Positions 7,361-14,400 of a stretch of DNA of 21,248 bases are shown piece by piece. The notes below the pieces were generated by a model, which was not told the DNA's origin, did no database searches, and saw only the letters and a list, made by a program, of their open reading frames with translations. This DNA comes from JAZGEG01 sp964346665 (GTDB lineage Archaea > Aenigmatarchaeota > Aenigmatarchaeia > QMZP01 > QMZT01): NCBI GenBank assembly GCA_964346665.1, contig CAYFVC010000022.1, forward strand, positions 1 to 21,248, given 5' to 3'. How positions within the stretch are numbered: position 1 is the first letter of the stretch; every line of letters begins with the position of its first letter. Both the position numbers and the translations under genes were made by a program.

Positions 7361-7792
7361 ATGGTGTTCCAAATAGGCGCAATGGAAATGGAAATAGTGA
7401 TAAAGCTTGTTGTTTCAGCAATTCTGGGAGCCCTCGTGGGGTTCGAAAGGGAAATGCACAGAAAACCCGCTGGTTTGAGGACGCATTCCCTTGTCTGTAT
7501 AGGATCCGCACTCTTCACAATCATATCCATAAACGTGATCGGAGGGGAACCCTCAAGGATTGCAGCGGGGATCGTAACAGGCATCGGATTCCTAGGGGCA
7601 GGGATGATATTCAAATCAGAAGACAGGGTCAGGGGTTTGACCACAGCAGCGGAGCTGTGGGTCCTGGCGGCAATAGGTCTGGCAATAGGAATTGGTTATT
7701 ATTTCGCAGCGTTGGTCACAACACTAGTAGTGATTTTCATACTCATTCCGCTGAAATACGTGGAAAAAGAAGCGAAGGAAGCTCTGGAGTAG
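7361..7792 (+). CDS. MgtC/SapB-family membrane protein
   Basis: A 143-residue protein with four hydrophobic segments. It carries the family signatures GFEREMHRKPAGLRTHSLV (27-45), RIAAGIVTGIGFLGAGMIF (66-84) and RGLTTAAELWVLAAIGLAIG (91-110). Bacterial MgtC proteins are virulence and Mg2+-limitation factors that affect membrane energetics. Archaeal members are uncharacterised, so the role is unknown. It lacks the C-terminal ACT-like domain of long MgtC proteins. The start at 7361 fits the shared box; the in-frame ATG at 7382 is the alternative. It is divergent from the presenilin-like protease. Confidence 0.9.
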   Translation: MVFQIGAMEMEIVIKLVVSAILGALVGFEREMHRKPAGLRTHSLVCIGSALFTIISINVIGGEPSRIAAGIVTGIGFLGAGMIFKSEDRVRGLTTAAELWVLAAIGLAIGIGYYFAALVTTLVVIFILIPLKYVEKEAKEALE

Positions 7793-7795
7793 CTA

Positions 7796-7808
7796 ATTTT
7801 AATAAATT
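7796..7808 (+). promoter_or_regulatory. Possible TATA-like box of valS
   Basis: AATTTTAATAAAT follows the stop of the MgtC-type gene. It lies 39-51 bases before the valS ATG, which would leave a leader of about 15-20 bases carrying AGGAG at 7831-7835. Read-through from the upstream gene is also possible. Confidence 0.35.
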
Positions 7809-7846
7809 AGTGGGTACATTAATGCTTAATAGGAGAAGTTTTTCGT

Positions 7847-10264
7847 ATGCTTCAGAAAACATATGATTTCAAAAAGAGCGAGAAAAAATGGCAGAAATTC
7901 TGGGGGAGAGAACGAATATTCAAATTCAATCCAAAATCCAAAAAGCCGATATTCTCGATAGACGTCCCTCCACCATACGCTTCGGCAGGGCATCTACATA
8001 TAGGTCACGCCCTCCATTACACGCAGTTCGAGATAATAGCTAGGTTCAGAAGGATGTCAGGTTTCGAAGTTTATTTCCCTCCATGTTTCGACAACAATGG
8101 CCTTCCCACGGAGAAATATGTGGAGGAGAAGTTCGGGGTAGATAAGACCAACACGACCAAACATGAATTCCGAAAGCTTTGCCTTAAAGAATCGAGAAAG
8201 ATAGAGAAGGCGTATTCCGATCACGTTTTCAGGGGTCTGGGTCATTCATATGACTGGAAACTGCTGTACACAACGATAGACCCCGAATCGCAAAAGGTTT
8301 CCCAGATGTCATTCCTGGATCTTTGGAAAAAGGGTTTCGTTTACAGAAGCGAGGAACCCACGCTTTGGTGTACGAAACATGAAACAGCGCTTGCACAAGC
8401 CGAGATAGAGGATTTGAAAAGGACGACTACCCTTAGCTATATAATTTTCGATCTCGAAGGTGGGAAAAAAATCGAGATCGCGACAACCCGCCCGGAGTTC
8501 CTCCCTGCCTGTGTAGCTATTTTCGTCCACCCGGAAGACAGGAGGTATAAGGGTCTCGTGGGGAAGAAGGCGAAGGTCCCGCTGTTCGGACACGAAGTTG
8601 AGATAATGGTGGATAAAGGGGTTGACCGGGAGTTCGGGACAGGAATAGTGATGGTATGCACGTTCGGGGATACGACAGACATAGAATGGTGGAAAACCCA
8701 TAAGCTCCCTTTGAAGATATGCATAACGAAGGACGGGAAACTGAATGAACTCGGTGGGAAGTACGCAGGCATGGAACTGGATAACGCTAAAAAAGAGATA
8801 ATCAAAGATCTGGAGAAGGAAGGCAGGATATCCAAGAAAGAAAATCTCGAGCAGACCGTGGGAACGTGCTGGCGCTGCCAAACGCCGATCGAATTCCTCC
8901 CGACCAAGCAGTGGTTCATAAAGACTTTGAATTTCAAGAAAGAGCTAATAGGGCAGGGAAGGAAAATAAACTGGTTCCCGAGGTTCTACCAGAAACGTTA
9001 CGAGGACTGGACAAACAACCTCGCATGGGACTGGTGTATTTCGAGACAGAGGTTCTACGGAGTTCCCATACCCGTTTGGTATTGCAAGAAATGCGGGAAA
9101 CCAAAAGTAGCGGAAGAAAGGGACCTCCCTGTGGACCCAGAGGTTGACAAGCCAAAAGGGAAATGTGAATGCGGATTTTCGAACTTCATTCCCGAGGAAG
9201 ACGTGTTCGACACTTGGATGACATCCAGCATGACCCCGCAGATCGCGGTGAGGTGGCTTAAAAAGCCGAAGGATTTCAAAAACATGTTCCCCATGTCCAT
9301 GCGACCACAATCGCATGATATCATAAGGACATGGGCTTTCTACACAATCCTCAAGTCTTACCTGCATTTCAAGCAAATCCCCTGGAAGGACATAGCGATA
9401 GGAACGTACGTTCTCGATTCCAAGGGAAGGGGAATGCACAAATCGAAAGGGAACGTTTTATGGACGGAGCATTTGCTAGAAAAATACTCCGTGGATGTCG
9501 TTAGATATTGGGTTGGGACGGCGACATTCGGGGAAGACCTGCCCTATCAGGAGAAAGACCTCATAACAGGCAGGAAATTCCTGACGAAGTTGTGGAACGC
9601 TTCGAGATTCGCTCTCTCGAACCTGAAAGGTTACAAACCCAAGAAACCAAGGAAATTCGCAGAAATAGACAAATGGATTCTTTCGAGAATCAACGATTTG
9701 GTGAAGGAAACCACGAAGGATTTTGAGGAGTACAAAACAGGTTCAGCGAAAAGGGAGGTTGAACAGTTTTTCTGGCATACGTTCTGCGATCATTATCTCG
9801 AGATCGTGAAAGACCGATTTTACAACCAAGGTTCCTACGAAAAATGGGAGGTAGATTCCGCGAAATTCACTTTGTATTACGTATTGCTTTCCATCCTGAA
9901 ACTCCTCGCCCCGATCACGCCGCACATCACGGAGGAGATATACCAGAATTATTTCAAAAAGAGCGAGGGAAAGAGAAGCGTCCACGTTTCTGATTGGCCG
10001 AAATTCGATTCTTCACTCGTTGACAGGAAGGCCGAAAAGACCGGGGACATCGCAGTGGATATAATAGCGAGCATAAGGAAGTTCAAGTCAAGGAATTCAA
10101 TGTCGCTTGCCGAACCCTTACGATATGTAATGATAGATTCAAACAAGGTGAAGCCTGTTTTGAAGGACATACAGAAGACCATGAAGATCAAGAACATCAA
10201 GATAGGTAAAGCGAAAGGTTTCAAGAGTGAAACGTTCAAGATAGGGCTGGAAATAGTGAAATAA
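7847..10264 (+). CDS. valS: Valyl-tRNA synthetase, archaeal type
   Basis: Charges tRNA-Val with valine and hydrolyses mischarged threonine. It has 805 residues. The HIGH motif is at 51-54 in SAGHLHIGHAL. The CP1 editing domain (about 200-340) has TTRPE (213-217) and DREFGTGIVMVCTFGDTTD (260-278); the CTFGD form is what I associate with archaeal rather than bacterial ValRS. Zinc-binding cysteine pairs are at C341/C344 and C413/C416 with C440/C442. AWDWCISRQRFYGVPIPVW (393-411) is the class Ia core. The KMSKS motif reads MHKSK (530-534), with His in place of the first Ser. The anticodon-binding helices run from about 620. There is no C-terminal coiled coil, unlike bacterial ValRS. Translation likely uses AGGAG upstream. 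Confidence 0.96.
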   Translation: MLQKTYDFKKSEKKWQKFWGRERIFKFNPKSKKPIFSIDVPPPYASAGHLHIGHALHYTQFEIIARFRRMSGFEVYFPPCFDNNGLPTEKYVEEKFGVDKTNTTKHEFRKLCLKESRKIEKAYSDHVFRGLGHSYDWKLLYTTIDPESQKVSQMSFLDLWKKGFVYRSEEPTLWCTKHETALAQAEIEDLKRTTTLSYIIFDLEGGKKIEIATTRPEFLPACVAIFVHPEDRRYKGLVGKKAKVPLFGHEVEIMVDKGVDREFGTGIVMVCTFGDTTDIEWWKTHKLPLKICITKDGKLNELGGKYAGMELDNAKKEIIKDLEKEGRISKKENLEQTVGTCWRCQTPIEFLPTKQWFIKTLNFKKELIGQGRKINWFPRFYQKRYEDWTNNLAWDWCISRQRFYGVPIPVWYCKKCGKPKVAEERDLPVDPEVDKPKGKCECGFSNFIPEEDVFDTWMTSSMTPQIAVRWLKKPKDFKNMFPMSMRPQSHDIIRTWAFYTILKSYLHFKQIPWKDIAIGTYVLDSKGRGMHKSKGNVLWTEHLLEKYSVDVVRYWVGTATFGEDLPYQEKDLITGRKFLTKLWNASRFALSNLKGYKPKKPRKFAEIDKWILSRINDLVKETTKDFEEYKTGSAKREVEQFFWHTFCDHYLEIVKDRFYNQGSYEKWEVDSAKFTLYYVLLSILKLLAPITPHITEEIYQNYFKKSEGKRSVHVSDWPKFDSSLVDRKAEKTGDIAVDIIASIRKFKSRNSMSLAEPLRYVMIDSNKVKPVLKDIQKTMKIKNIKIGKAKGFKSETFKIGLEIVK

Positions 10265-10273
10265 TTTTAAAAC
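10265..10273 (+). promoter_or_regulatory. TATA-like box of the MopE-like gene
   Basis: TTTTAAAAC lies 20-28 bases before the ATG at 10293, directly after the valS stop codon. There is no ribosome binding site, which fits a leaderless message. Confidence 0.45.
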
Positions 10274-10292
10274 ATAACGCTAATCTTTAAGC

Positions 10293-10664
10293 ATGAGACT
10301 GGCTTTTTTCGTTTTGCTTTGCATGATAATTTTTTTCACTTTTAATGTTCAAGCCCAGGAAGTTTGCAATGAGGGGGACAGAAGGAGATGCGGAACTGAT
10401 GTTGGGGTATGCGAAACAGGGATAGCGGTATGTAAGGGTGGAAAATGGGTTGAATGCGTAGGATGTAAAGGACCGATTTCAGAGATCGATATCTGCGGTA
10501 ACGGGATAGATGATGACTGTGATGGAGAAGTGGATGAGGGTTGTTTTCCCTGGATATCGTTAATTCTCGTGGGCTTGGGGATTTTGTTCATCGGAATAGG
10601 GCTTTATTACATGCAGAAGGGAAAGGGCGAAAGAATCCTCAGAGAAGGCCTGGGGAAGGATTAA
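10293..10664 (+). CDS. Membrane-anchored cysteine-rich protein with MopE-like metal-binding motif
   Basis: A 123-residue exported protein: an N-terminal signal peptide or anchor (about 1-21), a cysteine-rich ectodomain (22-84), one membrane helix (about 86-107) and a basic tail that would stay inside. The ectodomain has nine cysteines (25, 33, 40, 47, 55, 58, 68, 76, 84). It ends in CGNGIDDDCDGEVDEGC (68-84), the putative metal-binding repeat named after copper-binding MopE (PF11617) and found in many large surface proteins. The preceding segment, CNEGDRRRCGTDVGVCETG and onward, is the partner module that usually precedes this repeat. The whole protein is just one such unit on a stalk. It lies between valS and EF-1alpha with its own promoter, so genome position tells little about its job. 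Confidence 0.8.
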   Translation: MRLAFFVLLCMIIFFTFNVQAQEVCNEGDRRRCGTDVGVCETGIAVCKGGKWVECVGCKGPISEIDICGNGIDDDCDGEVDEGCFPWISLILVGLGILFIGIGLYYMQKGKGERILREGLGKD

Positions 10665-10700
10665 AAAACGGGGACTGTTGCTTGTTTTAGACCAAAACCT

Positions 10701-10722
10701 TTTTAAAGCCTATTTATATATA
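10701..10722 (+). promoter_or_regulatory. EF-1alpha promoter, two candidate TATA boxes
   Basis: TTTTAAAG (10701-10708) and TTTATATATA (10713-10722) lie 67-88 bases before the EF-1alpha ATG. They predict a start of transcription between about 10730 and 10745 and a leader of roughly 45-60 bases, unusual in this window where most genes look leaderless. Confidence 0.55.
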
Positions 10723-10727
10723 AATCC

Positions 10728-10745
10728 TTTATACAATAGTATAAA
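10728..10745. promoter_or_regulatory. Perfect 7-base inverted repeat at the EF-1alpha transcription start region
   Basis: TTTATAC-AATA-GTATAAA is a perfect 7-base inverted repeat with a 4-base spacer, just downstream of the TATA boxes. It could be an operator for a dimeric regulator or a stem-loop at the 5' end of the message. It is AT-rich, so a chance palindrome cannot be excluded. Confidence 0.35.
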
Positions 10746-10775
10746 ACCAAATCGAACCTGATCAAAATATAAAAA

Positions 10776-10782
10776 AGGAGGG
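10776..10782 (+). promoter_or_regulatory. Strong Shine-Dalgarno sequence of EF-1alpha
   Basis: AGGAGGG lies 6 bases before the ATG at 10789 and would pair well with the usual archaeal 16S rRNA 3' end. It is the best ribosome binding site in the window and fixes the EF-1alpha start. Confidence 0.8.
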
Positions 10783-10788
10783 ATAAGG

Positions 10789-12060
10789 ATGGCAGAAAAG
10801 CCGCACATCAACATCATAACATCAGGACACGTAGATCACGGAAAATCAACACTGATAGGACGATTGCTCTACGATTCAGGATCGCTCGATGAGAATGAAC
10901 TGAGGAAGCTGAAAGAGAAAGCGAAAGAATTGAAGAAGGAAACGTTCGAATTCGCATTCGTGATGGACAAGCTGAAGGAGGAAAGAGAGAGGGGATTGAC
11001 TATCGACCTTATGCACAAGGAATTCAAAACAGACAAATACTATTTCACGGTTATAGATTGCCCTGGGCACAGGGACTTCGTTAAGAACATGATTACAGGA
11101 GCTTCACAGGCGGATGCCGCAATCCTAGTGGTCTCCGCAAAGGACGGTATTCAGGAGCAGACAAGAGAACACCTATATCTAGCGAAGGTCTTGGGTATAA
11201 GCCAGATAGTGGTTGCCATAAACAAGATGGACGCGGTTAACTATGATCAAGCGACGTTCAACAAGGTCAATGATGAAGTGAAAAAATTACTTCAGACCTT
11301 GGGTTACAAAACAGAAAACATCCCTATCGTCCCTTGTTCCGCTTATGTGGGAGACAACGTCGTGAAGAAATCGGACAACATGGGATGGTACAACGGACCC
11401 ACGGTTATCGACGCCTTGGATCAGACTATCACGCCTCCAGAGAAACCACTTAACAAGCCATTGAGACTGCCCGTACAGGATGTTTTCACGATAACAGGCG
11501 TGGGAACAGTTCCGGTAGGAAGGGTAGAAACAGGCATATTGAAACCAGGAGACAAGATCGTCTTCGAGCCATCAGGCACGCAGGGAGAAGTGAAATCAAT
11601 AGAGATGCATCACAAACAGCTCGAAAAAGCCGAACCTGGAGACAACGTTGGTTTCAACGTGAGAGGCATTTCGAAAACAGACGTGAGGAGAGGTGACGTC
11701 GTCGGACATCCTGACAAGCCGCCAACAGTTGTGAAAGAGTTCACTGGACAGATAATCGTTCTGCAGCATCCGACAGTCGTGACGAAGGGTTACACACCTG
11801 TATTCCACTGTCATACAGCGCATGTCGCAGGTAAGGTCACAGAACTGGTCAAGAAACTCGACCCGAAAACTGGAGCAACATTGAAGGAAAAACCGGATAT
11901 GCTGAAACCAGGTGATGCTGCTATAATAAAGGTCCAGCCAACACAACCTTTAGCGCTCGAAAAACAGGCTGACTTCCCGGAACTAGCGAAGTTCGCTATT
12001 CGTGACATGGGAAAGACTATAGCAGCGGGAATCGTGACTGATGTCGTGAAGGCGAAGTAA
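10789..12060 (+). CDS. tuf: Translation elongation factor 1-alpha (aEF1A)
   Basis: The GTPase that carries aminoacyl-tRNA to the ribosome. The 423 residues follow the archaeal EF-1A plan: a G domain with GHVDHGKS (13-20), RERGLTID in switch I, DCPGH (90-94) and NKMD (145-148), then two beta-barrel domains. The signature VFTITGVGTVPVGRVETG opens domain 2 and FAIRDMGKTIAAGIV lies near the end of domain 3. Switch I continues LMHKEF where many EF-1A proteins have VAHRKF or LAHKRF, a mild lineage-specific difference. It is expressed from its own promoter with a leader, a strong Shine-Dalgarno site and a stem-loop overlapping its stop codon, as expected for a highly expressed gene. Confidence 0.97.
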   Translation: MAEKPHINIITSGHVDHGKSTLIGRLLYDSGSLDENELRKLKEKAKELKKETFEFAFVMDKLKEERERGLTIDLMHKEFKTDKYYFTVIDCPGHRDFVKNMITGASQADAAILVVSAKDGIQEQTREHLYLAKVLGISQIVVAINKMDAVNYDQATFNKVNDEVKKLLQTLGYKTENIPIVPCSAYVGDNVVKKSDNMGWYNGPTVIDALDQTITPPEKPLNKPLRLPVQDVFTITGVGTVPVGRVETGILKPGDKIVFEPSGTQGEVKSIEMHHKQLEKAEPGDNVGFNVRGISKTDVRRGDVVGHPDKPPTVVKEFTGQIIVLQHPTVVTKGYTPVFHCHTAHVAGKVTELVKKLDPKTGATLKEKPDMLKPGDAAIIKVQPTQPLALEKQADFPELAKFAIRDMGKTIAAGIVTDVVKAK

Positions 12061-12079
12061 CGTTCGCCTCTTTTTCTTT
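12050..12079 (+). terminator. Hairpin plus T-tract at the EF-1alpha stop codon
   Basis: AGGCGAA (12050-12056) and TTCGCCT (12063-12069) form a perfect 7-base stem. The 6-base loop contains the TAA stop codon. TTTTTCTTT follows at 12071-12079. This looks like a bacterial-style intrinsic terminator, although archaeal termination mainly needs the T-rich run. Confidence 0.5.
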
Positions 12080-12082
12080 ATA

Positions 12083-12092
12083 TTTTTAAATA
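12083..12092 (+). promoter_or_regulatory. TATA-like box of the DUF2703-type gene
   Basis: TTTTTAAATA is centred about 28 bases before the ATG at 12116, immediately after the EF-1alpha terminator. The transcript would be leaderless. Confidence 0.45.
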
Positions 12093-12115
12093 GGTGTTAG
12101 TTTATTCTAGATTAT

Positions 12116-12484
12116 ATGAAAATCCAAATCCTGTACATTTTGGATTGCCCTTGGTGCGTGAAGACCAAAAAATTGGTAAAAGAAAGTCTGAAAGAACTCG
12201 GGGTAAGGGCTGAGGTTGATGAAATCCTGATAGAGTCAGATGAAAAAGCCAAGAAGTACGGGTTTTTGGGATCGCCAACCGTAAGAATTAATGGAAAAGA
12301 TATTCAAGAAGGAGTCAGTAAAGCCCGATGTTCATGCTGTGAAGAACTCTCCGAATTCGAAGAAACAACCGAATTCGTCAAAAGAGAATCTATGTGTGGG
12401 TGCAGAATCTATTTCTACAAAGGTAAAAAATACCCCCACCCACCAAAGGACATGATCAAAGAGGCTGTTAGAAATATGGTATAG
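12116..12484 (+). CDS. Thioredoxin-fold protein, DUF2703-like
   Basis: A small cytosolic protein of 122 residues with no signal peptide. It starts MKIQILYILDCPWCVKTKKL, with a CPWC redox motif (11-14) at the position expected for a thioredoxin fold. GSPTVRINGKDI (52-63) matches the conserved cis-proline segment. The C-terminal part adds a second cysteine group: C72, C74 and C75 in RCSCCEE, and C94 and C96 in CGCRIYFYKGKKYPHPP. That combination is what I associate with the DUF2703 family, often found near heavy-metal or thiol-handling genes; the family assignment is from memory. It probably handles a metal or thiol redox partner, but no neighbour shows which. Confidence 0.75.
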   Translation: MKIQILYILDCPWCVKTKKLVKESLKELGVRAEVDEILIESDEKAKKYGFLGSPTVRINGKDIQEGVSKARCSCCEELSEFEETTEFVKRESMCGCRIYFYKGKKYPHPPKDMIKEAVRNMV

Positions 12485-12506
12485 TGAAAGTTTTATCTTT
12501 CTTTCA
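12485..12506. terminator. Inverted repeat between convergent DUF2703-type and MscS genes
   Basis: TGAAAG (12485-12490) and CTTTCA (12501-12506) are inverted repeats around the 8-base gap separating the two facing stop codons. It may end both transcripts, but the stem is only 6 bases and no clear T-run follows on either side. Confidence 0.22.
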
Positions 12507-13341
12507 GTTCCCTTTCTATGGGTTCTTTTACGAGCAGAGAATTCGGAAGTATGATGTTCTTCTTGTTGACGCGCAGCATGGTCGAAAAGGGATCGATCCT
12601 TTCAACAACCCCTGAATAGTTCTTAACCTTCACTTTGTCCCCGACTTTCAACGTGTTTTTCAGATGCATGCCCGCAGTTAAGTTTGGAATGAGATCTTTC
12701 AAACCCAGGGAGAATACTATCACCACTATTGCGAGCAGTGCGGAAAAGAATATCAGCAGGGCATTTATGTCAAGTCCTATAAGGGCGAGAGCTATTATAA
12801 TAGAGATCATGGATACCGAATATTTCATCAAACCCCCAGAGAACTTAGCGAGCACGTCCTCCCTTAAAAATTTTCTCGCTCCCTCCTCGAAAACCTTGCC
12901 GAAGAAATCGGCTATCATGAATCCGATTATGATCACGAGTATCGCGAGTATTAGCTTGGGGACGAAAATTATGATCTGGTTGAAAAGACCAGCGACGGTT
13001 GTGAAACCCAAAAATTGTATGATCACAGCTATCGTGAGTATGTAAATGCTCCATTTCACGAGGTCTCCTATGAATTCGACCACGTCCCCCTTGTATCCCG
13101 CCGCCTTCAAAACGTCATCTGTCCATGTTCGAGCTGTCATCCTCCTGAAACCTACAACGTAAAGGATTTTCCCGATAACCGCCTTGGATATCCTCCCCGC
13201 TATGTAACCGACCACGATTATCAAAACTATCTGGATTATCAGTTGAAGGTTCGGAGAGATGTATTTAGGAAGAAACTCTTGCAAAAAGTTGACGATCCAT
13301 GCGTATGTTGACTGTAGGAAGGCATTGATATCAAAGGCCAT
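12493..13341 (-). CDS. MscS-type mechanosensitive channel (small)
   Basis: A 282-residue membrane channel of the MscS superfamily, expected to open under membrane tension and release solutes on osmotic downshock. There are five hydrophobic segments, at about 33-50, 97-115, 125-148, 173-192 and 194-212; the last would line the pore. It is followed by the family beta domain, LKVGDKVKVKNYSGVVERID then FSTMLRVNKKNIILPNSLL (about 231-270). In MscS the middle part reads T-x-L-R-x-x-D, so the match is good. The protein ends right after the beta domain and lacks the C-terminal alpha/beta cage of E. coli MscS. A TATA-like run at 13359-13370 supports the start. Confidence 0.88.
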   Translation of the reverse strand: MAFDINAFLQSTYAWIVNFLQEFLPKYISPNLQLIIQIVLIIVVGYIAGRISKAVIGKILYVVGFRRMTARTWTDDVLKAAGYKGDVVEFIGDLVKWSIYILTIAVIIQFLGFTTVAGLFNQIIIFVPKLILAILVIIIGFMIADFFGKVFEEGARKFLREDVLAKFSGGLMKYSVSMISIIIALALIGLDINALLIFFSALLAIVVIVFSLGLKDLIPNLTAGMHLKNTLKVGDKVKVKNYSGVVERIDPFSTMLRVNKKNIILPNSLLVKEPIERELKER

Positions 13342-13358
13342 AGAACTTTTTTGGGATT

Positions 13359-13370
13359 AATATATATAAA
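13359..13370 (-). promoter_or_regulatory. TATA-like box of the MscS-type gene
   Basis: An alternating A/T run reading TTTATATATATT on the minus strand lies 18-29 bases before the ATG at 13341. It separates this gene from the ATP-grasp gene upstream on the same strand (44-base gap), so the two are probably separate transcripts. Confidence 0.45.
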
Positions 13371-13385
13371 TGTGAATTTCGGTAT

Positions 13386-14303
13386 TTACAAGAGCTGTTT
13401 GTCCTTGAGAACGTCCTTCACAACGCTCTTCGCGTCCTCGAAGAATTTCATGAGCATGGGTCTTTCCTTATGACGTTTGTAGTTCTCATAGATTTGATGG
13501 ATTATCTCCTTAGGCAAATTAACTCCTGTTGCCTGACTCGGAACCATAAGATCCGGAGAAAGGCTTATGTTGACAACCTTCGGTCCGCCATTTACGCTTA
13601 TGTCCACCCTAGCGATCTGCGTATCGATCGCTTTCGCAGCCTCCAGGGCGAGGTGTTTGGTTTCGACGTCAGGTTTATGATTTTTGTAATCCCCCTTCGA
13701 AAATATGACATCCTTTTCCTTTGTTTTCTTCTTAACGCTCGCTATCACGTCTGGTTCCGCTACGTAACACGAAACCACATCCTTAACAAACTCCTCTATG
13801 AGTATTGTTTGTTTCAGGCTTCCGAGCGCACCTATGACCGATTTCGCCTCAGAAAGCGTGTTTGCTATCACCCCTGTCTCCTTTCCAGGAATCCTTATTA
13901 CTATAGGGAATTTCTCCTCTTCCAAAATTCCCTGCGCCGCCTTGGGGGATTTCGCTAGCTCTATATCAAGGGTGCTCACCCCTCTTTTTCTCAAGACGCT
14001 GAGAAGGAAAAATCTCTCATCCGCCAAGAGGAAGCTAATGGGCTTTACAGGGGTGTAGATTTCAGGTGGAAGCAAAGAAAGCAGTTGGTAGGCAAAGGAA
14101 TAGAAGGAGTGGGGAACCCTCGGGTATACGGAATCGAATTTGGTGAGGTCCGAGGTCCTGTACGAAATTTCGAACTTCTCTCCAAGACCTATCATTATCC
14201 CGTCTACGGGAACGAAAAATACTGAAAAGAATTTCTTCTTCGCCTCTTCAAGGAGTTTGAGGTTAGTCTCGGACTTCTCCTGACCTATCAAGCAAAGCGT
14301 CAT
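13386..14303 (-). CDS. RimK-like ATP-grasp protein with degenerate active site
   Basis: A 305-residue relative of the RimK/LysX/MptN ATP-grasp ligases, which join amino acids to acceptors with ATP. The overall order matches the second copy at 15127-16005: an N-terminal domain ending YPRVP, FLLADERFFLLSVLRKRGVSTL where the ATP-grasp fold begins, FPIVIRIPGKETGVI, and TILIEEF. The key C-terminal metal site is lost. Where the intact copy has VIEVNINF, this one has VVNISLSP (243-250), replacing Glu and both Asn. D234 is kept, and the lysine in the VIK strand is Arg137. It may be a non-catalytic paralogue or act on something different. AAAGGGG upstream of the ATG could be a weak ribosome binding site. 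Confidence 0.72.
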   Translation of the reverse strand: MTLCLIGQEKSETNLKLLEEAKKKFFSVFFVPVDGIMIGLGEKFEISYRTSDLTKFDSVYPRVPHSFYSFAYQLLSLLPPEIYTPVKPISFLLADERFFLLSVLRKRGVSTLDIELAKSPKAAQGILEEEKFPIVIRIPGKETGVIANTLSEAKSVIGALGSLKQTILIEEFVKDVVSCYVAEPDVIASVKKKTKEKDVIFSKGDYKNHKPDVETKHLALEAAKAIDTQIARVDISVNGGPKVVNISLSPDLMVPSQATGVNLPKEIIHQIYENYKRHKERPMLMKFFEDAKSVVKDVLKDKQLL

Positions 14304-14338
14304 AAAAACCCCTTTAATAACTTTGAAATTGCATACGG

Positions 14339-14380
14339 GTTTAAAAAGTTAATGTTCACGATTTCGAACGAATTTTAAAT
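14339..14380. promoter_or_regulatory. Divergent promoter region, ATP-grasp gene and nadE
   Basis: In the 97-base spacer ATTTTAAAT (14372-14380) lies 21-29 bases before the nadE ATG at 14401. TTTTTAAA on the minus strand (within 14339-14347) lies 36-44 bases before the ATG at 14303, leaving a short leader with AAAGGGG for the ATP-grasp gene. The two boxes are distinct and do not overlap. Confidence 0.45.
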
Positions 14381-14400
14381 AAAAAAGCCAATTATTCTCT

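Noticed and set aside
7310..7372. A 21-residue N-terminal extension of the presenilin-like protease
   Set aside because: It would run through the shared promoter box and overlap the start of the divergent MgtC-type gene; the ATG at 7309 begins a typical basic-then-hydrophobic N-terminus.
10665..10788. A small gene or RNA in the largest spacer
   Set aside because: The 124 bases are AT-rich, contain no sizeable open frame or tRNA-like fold, and are explained by the EF-1alpha promoter and leader.
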